Shown here piece by piece: positions 51,513-60,426 of a stretch of 64,000 nucleotides of DNA; positions within the stretch are counted from its first letter, which is position 1; the number at the start of each line of letters is the position of its first letter. This DNA is from Cyanobacteria bacterium M_surface_10_m2_119 (lineage in GTDB: Bacteria; Cyanobacteriota; Cyanobacteriia; PCC-6307; Cyanobiaceae): positions 45,978 through 109,977 of the forward strand of contig VGPU01000003.1 of assembly GCA_016882525.1 (NCBI GenBank). Reading direction: 5' to 3'. Both the position numbers and the translations under genes were made by a program. Below the pieces are notes generated by a model. The model was not told the origin of the DNA. It saw only the letters and a list, made by a program, of their open reading frames with translations, and made no database searches.

Positions 51513-52220
51513 GTGACCGTAGCCGCCAGCTCCACCGCCACTCCAACCGTGATCGCCCCCGGCAGCGACTGCACCGCCGCGTTCCGGGCGGCCTATGAGA
51601 ACCGCTACACCTGGGAACCGGGGTTCGGCGGCTACCGCGGGCGCTGCGTGTGGGAGCAGGCCGGGGCCGCTGGTGAGGGCGATCGGCGTGTGGAGGGCAG
51701 CTTTGTGGTGGGTGCCGACCTGAAAGCCCAGGTGGAGGGCGTCGAGGATCAGGAGGTGCACAAGGCGATCGCCTCCCAGCTCTGGGAGGTGGCGATCCAC
51801 CGTGTGCGCCGCAGTTTCGAGCAGACCCACGGCGAGAACACCTTCACCGCCGGTGATACCGATGCGGTGGGCACCGAGGTGATCGTGGGCGGCAAGAACA
51901 CCGGCGACCGCTACCGCATCAAGGGCGATGTGGTGACGATGGTGCACCGCCACATCCACGGCACGGTGGTGACGATCTTCACCGAGAGCACCACCGACAC
52001 CGGCAGCGGCTACCTCAGCCGCAGCTACACCAGCCAGTACGCCGATCCCGCCACGGGTGAGTCCCGCGGGGGCCAGAGCCGCTTCACCGACACCTTCGTG
52101 CCCCTCACCGAGAGCGGTCCCTGGGTGCTCAGCGAGCGGCTGGTGGAGACCGAGACCTTCGCCGACACCCCGGCCGGCCGGCAGGTGTTCCGTTTCGAAG
52201 ATCTCCAGCCGCTGGTCTGA
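51513..52220 (+). CDS. DUF3386 family protein
   Basis: 235 residues from GTG 51513. Conserved AAYENRYTWEPGFGGYRGRCVWEQ and the run TVVTIFTESTTDTGSGYLSRSYTSQYADPATGE match this cyanobacterial family of soluble, beta-rich proteins of unknown function. It is independent of the toxin-antitoxin pair except for close spacing (20 bases). Confidence 0.88.
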   Translation: MTVAASSTATPTVIAPGSDCTAAFRAAYENRYTWEPGFGGYRGRCVWEQAGAAGEGDRRVEGSFVVGADLKAQVEGVEDQEVHKAIASQLWEVAIHRVRRSFEQTHGENTFTAGDTDAVGTEVIVGGKNTGDRYRIKGDVVTMVHRHIHGTVVTIFTESTTDTGSGYLSRSYTSQYADPATGESRGGQSRFTDTFVPLTESGPWVLSERLVETETFADTPAGRQVFRFEDLQPLV

Positions 52221-52261
52221 GGCTGGCCGCGGGGCCGTTCCCGTGACACCATCGGCGCCAA

Positions 52262-53599
52262 TTGCGCCCTGCTGTCTTGGAGCTGCTCGATCAGATCAAC
52301 GCGGTGGTGTGGGGGCCCGTGACCCTCTGGCTGCTGGGGCTCACCGGCCTCTACCTGATGGTGGGGCTGCGCTTCATGCCCCTGCGCCGGATCGGCTTTG
52401 GCATCCGCCAGGCCGCCGCCTCGATCCGCAGCAGCCAGGGCGAGGGCGATGTGAGCGCCTTCGGCAGCCTCACCACCGCCCTGGCCGCCACCATCGGCAC
52501 CGGCAACGTCGCCGGGGTGGCGGGTGCCATCACCCTCGGCGGCCCGGGGGCCGTGTTCTGGATGTGGCTGATCGCCCTGGTGGGCATGGCCACCAAGTAC
52601 GCCGAATCCCTCCTGGCGGTGCATTACCGCGAAGTGGATGAGCTCGGCGAGCACGTGGGCGGGCCGATGTACTTCATACGCAATGGCCTGGGCCCCAGCT
52701 GGGGCTGGTTGGCCACCCTCTTCGCCCTCTTCGGCACCCTGGCGGGCTTCGGCATCGGCAACGGCGTGCAGGCCCACGAGATGGCCCTGGCCCTCAACAA
52801 ATCCCTGGGGGTGCCGGAGCTGGCCACCGGCCTGGTGATGGGCGCGATCGCTTTCGCCGTGCTGATCGGCGGCATCGAGCGCATCGCCCGGGTCACCGAG
52901 GTGGTGGTGCCCTTCATGGCGGTGGTCTATGTAGGGGGTGCCCTGGTGATCCTGGTGGCCCATCTCGGTGAGATCCCGGCGGCCCTCGGCCTGATCTTCA
53001 ATGACGCCTTCAGCGGCAAGGCCGTGGCCGGTGGTGCCCTCGGCACCGTGATCCGTGCCGGCATCTCCCGCGGCATCTTCTCCAACGAATCGGGCATGGG
53101 CACCGCTCCGATCGCCCAGGCCGCCGCCAAGCCCGGCGACCCGGTGCTCCAGGGCACCGTGGCCATGCTTGGCACCTTCATCGACACGATCATCGTCTGC
53201 ACGATGACGGCCCTCGTGATCGTGATCAGCGGCCTCTACGGCCAGGGTGAGAGCGGTGTGGCCCTCACCATGAGTGCCTTCAACAAGGGGCTTCCCGGTG
53301 CGGCCTGGCTGGTGACGTTCGGCACGGTGTTCTTCACCGGCACCACCATCCTGGGCTGGGGTTATTACAGCGAGCGCTGTCTGGAATTCCTCGTGGGCAC
53401 TGGGGCGATCAAGCCCTTCCGCCTGGTGTGGGTGGCGGTGGTGGTGTTCGGTGCTGTGGCCACCGGTGGGGTGATCTGGACCATCGCCGACATCCTCAAC
53501 GGCCTGATGGCGATCCCCAACCTGATCGGCCTGCTGCTGCTCTCCGGCACGGTGTTCCGCCTCACCCGCCAGTACGACTTCAACAAGGCTGGCCTCTAG
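52262..53599 (+). CDS. Sodium:alanine/glycine symporter (AGCS/AlsT family)
   Basis: 445 residues with a TTG start at 52262; a second TTG at 52277 is also possible. About ten membrane helices and the family blocks GTGNVAGVAGAITLGGPGAVFWMWLIALVGMATKYAESLLAVHYRE and RGIFSNESGMGTAPIAQAAAK. It takes up small amino acids with Na+ across the plasma membrane. It is convergent with DUF6447. Confidence 0.93.
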   Translation: MRPAVLELLDQINAVVWGPVTLWLLGLTGLYLMVGLRFMPLRRIGFGIRQAAASIRSSQGEGDVSAFGSLTTALAATIGTGNVAGVAGAITLGGPGAVFWMWLIALVGMATKYAESLLAVHYREVDELGEHVGGPMYFIRNGLGPSWGWLATLFALFGTLAGFGIGNGVQAHEMALALNKSLGVPELATGLVMGAIAFAVLIGGIERIARVTEVVVPFMAVVYVGGALVILVAHLGEIPAALGLIFNDAFSGKAVAGGALGTVIRAGISRGIFSNESGMGTAPIAQAAAKPGDPVLQGTVAMLGTFIDTIIVCTMTALVIVISGLYGQGESGVALTMSAFNKGLPGAAWLVTFGTVFFTGTTILGWGYYSERCLEFLVGTGAIKPFRLVWVAVVVFGAVATGGVIWTIADILNGLMAIPNLIGLLLLSGTVFRLTRQYDFNKAGL

Positions 53600-53608
53600 A
53601 GGCCAGCC
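53587..53608. repeat. Perfect 22-base palindrome at the agcS stop, possible terminator hairpin
   Basis: GGCTGGCC-TCTAGA-GGCCAGCC, an 8-bp stem and 6-base loop overlapping the TAG of the symporter. No U tract follows on either strand, so it may be a weak bidirectional terminator for the convergent pair. Confidence 0.45.
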
Positions 53609-53626
53609 TGATCGGCCCCTCTGGCT

Positions 53627-53851
53627 TCAGGGCAGGGGGGCGACGCCCTTGAGCTTCTCGTTGAGCTGCATCGCCATCGACTGGCGACCCACGGCCAGCA
53701 CCTTGAGGGTGTCCTCGTGCATGCGCAGCTGGGCATCGGCCACCTGCATGCCGCGCACCAGTTCCTTCACATCATCGGGCAGGGAATTGAGGTCGTAGCG
53801 CTGGCCCTCGAAGGTGAGCACCGGGGGCTGTTGCTGGGAGTTGGCGTCCAA
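53627..53851 (-). CDS. DUF6447 family protein
   Basis: 74 residues: PVLTFEGQRYDLNSLPDDVKELVRGMQVADAQLRMHEDTLKVLAVGRQSMAMQLNEKLKG. I match it to a small conserved cyanobacterial protein of this family; function unknown. The latter half has a heptad-like helical pattern, possibly a short coiled coil. Confidence 0.78.
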   Translation of the reverse strand: MDANSQQQPPVLTFEGQRYDLNSLPDDVKELVRGMQVADAQLRMHEDTLKVLAVGRQSMAMQLNEKLKGVAPLP

Positions 53852-53876
53852 GGGAGTTGGTCAGAGGCAGTCGGCC

Positions 53877-54197
53877 TCAGGATACGGATTCAGCCCCGGT
53901 TTGCCCGCCGGCGGCTGCCACGGGCCGCTTGAAGAAGAACATCAGCAGCGGGCCCACCTGGGCGGCTTCCACCATCTCCCAGTTCTCCCGCCCGAGGGCG
54001 TTGAGAAAGAACTGCAGCTGCTCGGCGGGATGGCGCGCCTTGGCCGCGGTGCCGCTGTATTGCTGGGGGAATTCGCGCCGCAGGAATTCGGGGCTGAGGG
54101 CCCCGCCCAGCCGCTCGCTGTCGGCCGCCGGGGAGGGCGGCTCGGGTGGATTGCCGCTCTCCACGTTGATGTGGATCACCCGGTATTCCCAGGCCAT
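53877..54197 (-). CDS. Conserved hypothetical protein (DUF4177-like fold)
   Basis: 106 residues starting MAWEYRVIHINVESG. The blocks WEYRVIHINVE and LGRENWEMVEAAQVGPLLMFFFKRP resemble the small beta-alpha-beta DUF4177 proteins (YxVxxxN...GWExV). A Pro/Ser insertion lies between them. Function unknown. It lies just upstream of DUF6447 in the same direction and just downstream of the ABC exporter. Confidence 0.7.
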   Translation of the reverse strand: MAWEYRVIHINVESGNPPEPPSPAADSERLGGALSPEFLRREFPQQYSGTAAKARHPAEQLQFFLNALGRENWEMVEAAQVGPLLMFFFKRPVAAAGGQTGAESVS

Positions 54198-54208
54198 GGG
54201 TTTTGCGC

Positions 54209-55963
54209 TCAGGGGGTGAGGTCGATGAACTGGCGGCGGCAGAGGTCGCGGTAGCGGCCGCCGAGGGCCATCAGCTGATTGTGGCTGCCCTGCTCGGCGA
54301 TCCGCCCGGCCTCCAGCACCACGATGCGATCGGCGCGCTGCACCGTGGCCAGCCGGTGGGCGATCACCAGCACGGTGCGGCCGGCCATCGCCTGCTCCAG
54401 GCCCCGCTGCACCGCCTCCTCCGCCTCGGCATCGAGGGCGCTGGTGGCCTCATCCAGCAGCAGCACCGCCGGGTTGCCAAGCACGGCGCGGGCGATCGCC
54501 AGGCGCTGCAGCTGGCCGCCGGAGAGGTTCCGGCCCCGCTCCTCCAGCCGGCTGCCGTAGCCCTCCGGCAGGGCTTCGATGAAGCCATCGGCATTGGCCA
54601 GCCGGGCCGCCTCGCGCACCTGCTCGATGCTGGCGGGGCGGCCGAAGCGGATCCCCTCGGCGATGCTGCCAGAGAACACCTGGCTCTGCTGGGGCACCAG
54701 GGCCACGGCCTGGCGCAGCTCGCGGGCGCGCAGGTCCGCCAGGTCGTGGCCATCGAGCAGCACCCGCCCGGCCTGGGGCTGGTTGAAGCGCAGCAACAGG
54801 GAGAAGAGGGTGCTCTTGCCCGCCCCGGAGGGCCCCACCAGGGCCACCACCTGGCCGGGCTCGACCGCCAGGTCGAGGTTGTGCAGCACCGGCTGATCGG
54901 CGGCGTAGCCGAAGCGGATGCCCTCCAGTTGCACCGCGCCCCGCAGGGCGGGCAAGGGCAGGGCCGCGGGCCGGTCGGGCCGCTCCACCGGCTCCCGCTC
55001 GATCGCCCGCAGGCGCTGCAGGGAGGCCTGGCCCTGCTGGAACTCGTTGAAGTTGGTGGTGAGGTGGGAGATCGGGTCGATCAGCATCAGCAGGGCGGCC
55101 ATGTAGCTGCTCAGCCCCTGGCTGTCGAGCTGGCCGGCCTGGATGCGCCAGGCGCCGATCAGCAGCACCGCCAGGATGCCCACCGCTTCCAGAAAACCCA
55201 CCACCGGGTGCTGCAGGGCCAGCAGGCGCAGGGTGCGGGTGCGGGCCTGGCGGTGCAGCTCCACCTCGGCGTCGAAGCGCTGCTGCAGCCAGGGCTCGGC
55301 GGCGTAGGCGCGCACCAGGGGCAGGCCGGTGATCGCCTCGGCCAGCAGGCCCGCCAGGTCACTCACCTGGCGCTGGCTGCGCTCGGCGGCCGTCATCACC
55401 CGCGCCCCGAAGCCGGCCACCAGCAGGGCCACCAGGGGCGCCAGCAGCAGGGTGGCCAGGGCCAGGGGCCAGTCGAGCCAGAGCATGGTGGCCAGCACCG
55501 CCAGCAGCTGCAGGGCGCTGGGCAGGGTGTCGTGGATCGTCTTGTAGATCACCTCCCCCACCCGGTCGGCGTCCTCGGTGAGGCGGTAGGTGAGATCGCC
55601 GGCCGAGAGGGTGTCGAGGGCGGCGAAGTCGAGCCGCTGCAGGCGGCCGAAGAGCTGCTGGCGCAGGCCCTGGCTCACCCGCAGTGCCGGATCGGCCAGC
55701 AGGGTGTCCTGGCCGAACTGGGCCAGCTTCTGGGTGAGGAACACCAGCAGGGCCAGCAGGATCACCCGCAGGCTCGCGCCCAGGTCGCCGGCGCCGATGG
55801 CCGGGATCAGCTGGCCGGCCAGCAGGGCGAGCAGGGGCCAGCAGGCCACATACACCACCACGCAGGCCGCACCGGCCCCCAGCCGGCGCCGGTGGGGGCG
55901 CAGCAGGGGCCAGAGGCGCGCCACGCTGCTCCTCAGGCTCGGCGCGGGGGGCGGTGCAGACAT
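54209..55963 (-). CDS. ABC exporter, fused membrane and ATPase domains (MsbA-like)
   Basis: 584 residues. Six membrane helices (about 30-310) with the exporter coupling-helix sequence, then an intact ATPase: Walker A GPSGAGKST (~residue 380), Q-loop VPQQSQVFSG, signature LSGGQLQR, Walker B LLLDEATSALD and switch His (IAHRL). It probably exports a lipid or hydrophobic compound as a homodimer at the plasma membrane. Unlike the pair at 58.6-62.6 kb, all catalytic motifs are canonical. Confidence 0.92.
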   Translation of the reverse strand: MSAPPPAPSLRSSVARLWPLLRPHRRRLGAGAACVVVYVACWPLLALLAGQLIPAIGAGDLGASLRVILLALLVFLTQKLAQFGQDTLLADPALRVSQGLRQQLFGRLQRLDFAALDTLSAGDLTYRLTEDADRVGEVIYKTIHDTLPSALQLLAVLATMLWLDWPLALATLLLAPLVALLVAGFGARVMTAAERSQRQVSDLAGLLAEAITGLPLVRAYAAEPWLQQRFDAEVELHRQARTRTLRLLALQHPVVGFLEAVGILAVLLIGAWRIQAGQLDSQGLSSYMAALLMLIDPISHLTTNFNEFQQGQASLQRLRAIEREPVERPDRPAALPLPALRGAVQLEGIRFGYAADQPVLHNLDLAVEPGQVVALVGPSGAGKSTLFSLLLRFNQPQAGRVLLDGHDLADLRARELRQAVALVPQQSQVFSGSIAEGIRFGRPASIEQVREAARLANADGFIEALPEGYGSRLEERGRNLSGGQLQRLAIARAVLGNPAVLLLDEATSALDAEAEEAVQRGLEQAMAGRTVLVIAHRLATVQRADRIVVLEAGRIAEQGSHNQLMALGGRYRDLCRRQFIDLTP

Positions 55964-56039
55964 AGGCGCTCACGAGAAGGTCACGCTATCGCTGCCCGGG
56001 TGGGCGCCATGCTTGGGCGGTGCGCCTCCCCAGCCTGCC

Positions 56040-56234
56040 GTGAAGCTCGACCAATTTCTCAAATTCCAGGGGCTGGTGGCCACCGGTGGCGAGGCCAAGC
56101 TGCGCATTCAGCGGGGGGACGTGCGCGTGAACGGCACGATCGAGACCCGTCGGGGCCGTCAGCTCGCCCTCGGGGATGCGGTGACGATCGATGGCCAGGA
56201 GCTGCTGGTGAGCACCCTGCAGGCGGCCCTTTAG
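56040..56234 (+). CDS. Small S4-domain RNA-binding protein (YbcJ-like)
   Basis: 64 residues from GTG 56040: VKLDQFLKFQGLVATGGEAKLRIQRGDVRVNGTIETRRGRQLALGDAVTIDGQELLV. This is essentially one S4 domain, with the G-D-V-x-V-N-G turn. It probably binds structured RNA. It is 77 bases from the divergent ABC exporter and 28 before tpiA. Confidence 0.85.
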   Translation: MKLDQFLKFQGLVATGGEAKLRIQRGDVRVNGTIETRRGRQLALGDAVTIDGQELLVSTLQAAL

Positions 56235-56262
56235 CGTTGGGGGCAGTCAACTGTGAGTGGGA

Positions 56263-57006
56263 ATGGCGCGACAGGCCGTGATCGCCGGCAACTGGAAGAT
56301 GCACATGACCTGCGCGGAGACGCGGGCCTTCGCCGCCACCTTCCGCCCCCTGATTGCCAATCTCCCGGCCGACCGCCAGGTGGTGATCGCTCCGCCCTTC
56401 ACCTCGATCCCCACCCTCTGCCGGCACCTGGAGGGGGCAGGCGTGGCGATTGCCGGTCAGAACGTGCACTGGGAAGACCAGGGCGCCTACACGGGCATGA
56501 TCTCGGCGCCGATGCTACTGGAGCATGGCGTCAGCCACGCGATCGTGGGCCACAGCGAGCCCCGCAAGTACTACAGCGAGAGCGACGAGCAGATCAACCT
56601 GCGCGCCCGCAATGCCCAGCGCCACGGCCTGATCCCGATCCTGTGCGTGGGCGAGAGCCTCGACCAGCGCGAGGCCGGCGAAACCGAGCGGGTGATCCAC
56701 CGCCAGATCGAGCAGGGCCTCGAAGACGTGGACCCCACCCGCCTGATCGTGGCCTACGAGCCGATCTGGGCGATCGGCACCGGCAAGACCTGCGCCGCCG
56801 AGGAGGCCAACCGCATCTGCGGCCTGATTCGCGGCTGGGTGGGCAACAACGAGGTGACCGTGCAGTACGGCGGCTCGGTGAATCCCGCCACCATCGACGA
56901 CCTGATGGCCCAGAGCGAGATCGATGGCGTGCTGGTGGGCGGTGCCTCCCTGCAGGCCGAGAGCTTCGCCCGCATCGCCAACTACCAGGTGCCGGCGGCG
57001 GTGTGA
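56263..57006 (+). CDS. tpiA: Triosephosphate isomerase
   Basis: 247 residues from ATG 56263 ([16 protein letters not shown]; a GTG two codons earlier is possible). All TIM signatures: GNWKMH with the catalytic Lys, HSEPRKYY (catalytic His region), [11 protein letters not shown] (catalytic Glu) and YGGSVNP phosphate loop. It interconverts dihydroxyacetone phosphate and glyceraldehyde 3-phosphate in glycolysis and the Calvin cycle. It ends GTGA-overlapped with folP. Confidence 0.97.
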   Translation: MARQAVIAGNWKMHMTCAETRAFAATFRPLIANLPADRQVVIAPPFTSIPTLCRHLEGAGVAIAGQNVHWEDQGAYTGMISAPMLLEHGVSHAIVGHSEPRKYYSESDEQINLRARNAQRHGLIPILCVGESLDQREAGETERVIHRQIEQGLEDVDPTRLIVAYEPIWAIGTGKTCAAEEANRICGLIRGWVGNNEVTVQYGGSVNPATIDDLMAQSEIDGVLVGGASLQAESFARIANYQVPAAV

Positions 57007-57836
57007 GCTCCCCGCCCGTGCCCGCTCCCCTGGTGATGGGGGTGATGAACCTCACCCCCGATTCCTTCAGCGACGGTGGCCGGATCCAGGGGGTGGAGCA
57101 GGCCCTGCGCCAGGCCGGCCGCTTGCTCGCCCAGGGGGCGGCCGTGCTCGATCTCGGCGGCCAGAGCACCCGCCCGGGGGCGGAGGAGGTGGGGCCGGAG
57201 CGGGAGCTGGAGCGCCTGCTGCCTGCCCTCACCGCCATTCGCGCCGCCCATCCCGAGGCGGTGCTCTCGGTCGACACCTTCCACGCCCGCGTGGCCGAGG
57301 CGGCCCTGGCGGCCGGCGCCGACTGGATCAACGACGTGCGCGGCGGCAGCAGCCTGCGCGATCCGGCGATGGCGGCCCTTGTGGCCCGCAGCGGCTGCCG
57401 CTATGTGCTGATGCACAGCCGCGGCACCAGCAGCGCTATGGATGGGCTGGCGGTGTACGGCGATGTGGTGGCGGAGGTGCGCGCCGAGCTGGAGGCCGCC
57501 AGCGCCAGCCTGCAGGCGGAGGGGGTGCGGCGCGAGCAGATCCTCTGGGATCCGGGCCTGGGTTTCGCCAAGACCACCGAGCAGAACCTGGAGTTGCTGC
57601 GCCGCCTGCCCGAGCTGGTGGCCGCTGGTTTTCCCCTGCTGGTGGGCCCTTCGCGCAAGCGCTTCATCGGCGCGGTGCTGGAGGAGCCCCGGTCCCGCGC
57701 CCGCCTCTGGGGCACGGCGGCGGTGTGCGCCCTGGCGGCGGCCCAGGGGGCGGCGGTGTTGCGGGTGCACGATGTGGGCCCGATCGCCCAGGTGGTGCGG
57801 ATGGCGGCGGCGGTTTCGCCTCAGGCGGCGAGGTAG
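57003..57836 (+). CDS. folP: Dihydropteroate synthase
   Basis: 277 residues from GTG 57003. Conserved blocks: [46 protein letters not shown] and [11 protein letters not shown] (sulfonamide/pABA and pterin sites). It joins 4-aminobenzoate to 6-hydroxymethyl-dihydropterin in folate synthesis. Translationally coupled to tpiA. It overlaps the next gene tail to tail by 16 bases. Confidence 0.96.
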   Translation: MSSPPVPAPLVMGVMNLTPDSFSDGGRIQGVEQALRQAGRLLAQGAAVLDLGGQSTRPGAEEVGPERELERLLPALTAIRAAHPEAVLSVDTFHARVAEAALAAGADWINDVRGGSSLRDPAMAALVARSGCRYVLMHSRGTSSAMDGLAVYGDVVAEVRAELEAASASLQAEGVRREQILWDPGLGFAKTTEQNLELLRRLPELVAAGFPLLVGPSRKRFIGAVLEEPRSRARLWGTAAVCALAAAQGAAVLRVHDVGPIAQVVRMAAAVSPQAAR

Positions 57837-58498
57837 TCGATTTCGCCGCGCTCGTTCACCCGGGCCAGGGAGAAAAAGCGGGCCATCGTCGGGGAGATGT
57901 GGCCGTTGGCCGCCAGGATCTCGCCGATGCGGCCACCGCGCTGGCGCTGCTGCTCGAGGGCCTGGTTCAGCTGCTCGCTGCTGATGGCCCCCAGCTCCAG
58001 CAGGCGCTGGCCCAGCCGCTTTTCGTTGAAGCCCTGCTCGTCGAACAGGGCGGGATTGAGCAGCAGATCGAGGATCTGGGGAGGCACCTGCAGGTTGAGG
58101 CGCAGGAACTCGCCGAAGCGCTGGGTCTCGGCGAAGGGGCGGTAATCCTCCAGGAGCTGCTCGAGTTCCTCGAGCTCGAGCACGCCGGCCTGCACCAGCT
58201 TGTTGCCCAGGGTCTGGCTCTGGAAGCTGCCGTTGCCGCTGGCACCGGCGGCGGCGTTGAGGTCGCCCTCCACCAGCTGCGGGGGCTGGAAGAACTCCTG
58301 CACCCAGCTGTCCTGGCCCAGAAATGCGTAGAGCTGCTGAGGGTTAACGGTAAGACTGCCGAAGTTTTCCTCGATCAGCTCTTCCAGGAAGGCCACTTCT
58401 GTGGTGGGGCCGATCACCTGGAACGGAAGGCGGGGTGCCTGGCCATTGGCGACGAGCTCCAGTTGCACCTGGGGGGAGGTCAGCCGGAAGCGGTACAT
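57821..58498 (-). CDS. Protein with C-terminal MshEN-like (c-di-GMP-binding) repeat
   Basis: 225 residues from ATG 58498 (MYRFRLTSPQVQLELVANGQAP). The N-terminal ~100 residues are unrecognised. At residues 161-184, RLGQRLLELGAISSEQLNQALEQQ matches the 24-residue MshEN half-motif RLGxxLLxxG-x-I-x4-L-x3-L-x2-Q almost exactly; after five residues (RQRGG) a second unit RIGEILAANGHISPTM follows. A degenerate earlier copy (TLGNKLVQAGVLELEELEQLLED) lies near residue 115. MshEN domains bind c-di-GMP in type II/IV secretion ATPases. Here the domain is not attached to an ATPase. It is divergent from the type I secretion operon. Confidence 0.8.
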   Translation of the reverse strand: MYRFRLTSPQVQLELVANGQAPRLPFQVIGPTTEVAFLEELIEENFGSLTVNPQQLYAFLGQDSWVQEFFQPPQLVEGDLNAAAGASGNGSFQSQTLGNKLVQAGVLELEELEQLLEDYRPFAETQRFGEFLRLNLQVPPQILDLLLNPALFDEQGFNEKRLGQRLLELGAISSEQLNQALEQQRQRGGRIGEILAANGHISPTMARFFSLARVNERGEIDYLAA

Positions 58499-58650
58499 AG
58501 CCACTGGGGAAGATGGCTGCAAGGTAGCCCCGCCGGGCGGCAGTGGCAGCGGCTGGGCCTGTGCAAGTTTCCGCTGACTTGTGCTGCGTGAATGAATAGA
58601 TCTGGCCACCACAGCTAAGTTGCGGCTGATTTACATCAGGGCGTCGCTCG
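58499..58650. promoter_or_regulatory. Divergent promoter region of the MshEN-like gene and the type I secretion operon
   Basis: 152 bases, noticeably more A/T-rich than the coding DNA (tgcgtgaatgaatagatctgg, ctaagttgcggctgatttacatc). No operator or promoter could be fixed by eye. It is the shared control region of the two transcripts. Confidence 0.4.
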
Positions 58651-60426
58651 GTGACTCCTTCGATCTCTGGTCGGCCATCCGGCCGCTCCGCCGGATCCGG
58701 CCCTTCTCCCGGAGGTGGCGGTTCCGCCTCGGGCACTGTGCTGCAACGGTTCTGGGCGGGTGTGCAACACACCTGGCACACCAGTTTCGACCTGCTGGAG
58801 GAGCTGGTGCGCCATCGCTTCTTCCAGTCGCTGCGCGAGGTCGACTGGAGCGGCTACCAGCTCGGACCGATCCTCGTTGCTTCGGTTTTAATCAATTTAC
58901 TGGAGCTGGCCTCGCCGCTTTACATCAATATCGTTTACACATCGGTGTTGCCTTCGGGGGCGCTTTCGAGCCTCGTGGTGCTCACCGTGGGCGTGGTGGT
59001 GCTGATGGTGCTGGGGGGCTGGCTGAAGACCGTGCGCCTCGGCCTCACCGGGGCTGACGGCGCCCGCATGGAGCACCGCCGGCGGATGGAGTCGCTGATC
59101 CACTTCTCGCAGATGCGCCTGGGTGACTACCTGAGCGTGTCGCCCGCCACCCACGCCGAGCGCCTCAACAGCATCAACATGCTGCGCGACGAGAGCTCCC
59201 TGCAGGCCCTCACCACCGCCATCGACCTGGCCTTCTCGCTGCTGTTCGTGGTGGTGCTCTTCCTGATCGCCGGCAGCGTGGGCATCGTGGCGGTGATCGC
59301 CATCGTGGTGTACCTGCTGCGGGCCCTGGCCTACGCCCGCGACTTCGAGGCCCTCTCCAAGCAGCGCGACCTGCTCGAGCTCGATCGTCTCTCCTACCAG
59401 GGCAAGCTGATGGGCTCGATCGACCTGATCAAGTCGAACGGCCTGGGCCGCCAGTTCCTGGTGGGCAACGAGCAGCGCCAGGAGGAGCTGGCCTGGCAGC
59501 GGATGGTGAACAACCGCTTCACCGGCCAACAGCAGGCCTTCGGCAGCCTGATGAGCCAGCTCACCATGGCCGGCATCGTCACCTGGGGGGCCCTGCTGGT
59601 GATCCGCGGCCAGCTGCTGGTGGGGGCCCTGGCGGCGGCCCTGCTGCTGGCCGGCAAGATCCTCTCCCCCTGGCAGCAGGCGATCGGCCTGTGGAACAGC
59701 TACCGGCGCCTGGGCCATGCCCGCGATGAATACGAGGCGCTGATGGCGATGCCGATGGAATCGGAGGGGGGCGATGCCCAGCTGGAGATCCAGCCCCAGT
59801 CGGCCCTGAGCCTGGCGATGGCCGGCCAGCCCCTGGCGGTTGTGCCCTCCGGTTCGGTCACCCTGCTGCGCGACGGCAGCTTCGGCGCCGACACCCGCCA
59901 CCTCTTTCTGGCCCTGCTGCAGATCGAGCCCGAGCCCGATCTGGCGGTGAATGGCCTGCCGGTGGCCCGCTACCAGCGCGACCACCTGCGCGATCGGATC
60001 GCCTACGTGGATCCGGCCCGCGACTTCTTCGAGGGCACCCTGCTGCAGAACATCACCAGCTTCCAGCCGCGCCGTTACCAGCGCCGCGCCCTGTTCTGGG
60101 CCTTCCTCACCGGCCTCGACACCAAGGTGCGCGCCCTGCCGGGCGGCTACACCACGGCCATGGGCAGCACCGTGCCTTCCGGCCTCTCCCGCGACGCCCA
60201 GCAGCTCTTCCATGTGGTGACGGCCCTGGCCCGCAGCCCGCAGGTGCTGCTGCTCGACCTGAGTGACTGCTCCTACGGCAAGGAGTTCATCGATGGCCTG
60301 CAGCGCATCCTGCGCCGCTGCCGCGGCACCACCACGGTTCTGATCAGCGGGGCGGGCCGGGTGCTCACCACCCTCAGCGACCAGGAGCTCGCCGTTCCCA
60401 CCCTGCGCCGGGAGGTGCTCGCATGA
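58651..60426 (+). CDS. Type I secretion ABC subunit with degenerate, Walker-A-less ATPase domain
   Basis: 591 residues, GTG start, with a Gly/Ser-rich N-terminal leader (SGPSPGGGGSASG). Six membrane helices occupy about 70-330 (PILVASVLINLLELASPLYINIVY; VVLTVGVVVLMVLGGWL). The C-terminal domain keeps the ABC fold outline but has VPSGSVTLLRDGSFGADTRH where Walker A should be, no Lys, PSGLSRDAQQLFHVV in place of the LSGGQ signature, and LLLDLSDCS at Walker B. It should be unable to hydrolyse ATP and probably serves as a partner to the next protein. Its TGA overlaps that gene's ATG (60423-60426). Confidence 0.87.
   Translation: MTPSISGRPSGRSAGSGPSPGGGGSASGTVLQRFWAGVQHTWHTSFDLLEELVRHRFFQSLREVDWSGYQLGPILVASVLINLLELASPLYINIVYTSVLPSGALSSLVVLTVGVVVLMVLGGWLKTVRLGLTGADGARMEHRRRMESLIHFSQMRLGDYLSVSPATHAERLNSINMLRDESSLQALTTAIDLAFSLLFVVVLFLIAGSVGIVAVIAIVVYLLRALAYARDFEALSKQRDLLELDRLSYQGKLMGSIDLIKSNGLGRQFLVGNEQRQEELAWQRMVNNRFTGQQQAFGSLMSQLTMAGIVTWGALLVIRGQLLVGALAAALLLAGKILSPWQQAIGLWNSYRRLGHARDEYEALMAMPMESEGGDAQLEIQPQSALSLAMAGQPLAVVPSGSVTLLRDGSFGADTRHLFLALLQIEPEPDLAVNGLPVARYQRDHLRDRIAYVDPARDFFEGTLLQNITSFQPRRYQRRALFWAFLTGLDTKVRALPGGYTTAMGSTVPSGLSRDAQQLFHVVTALARSPQVLLLDLSDCSYGKEFIDGLQRILRRCRGTTTVLISGAGRVLTTLSDQELAVPTLRREVLA

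Noticed and set aside
54203-56281. 692-residue plus-strand ORF
   Set aside because: Antisense to the ABC exporter, which has all canonical ATPase motifs.
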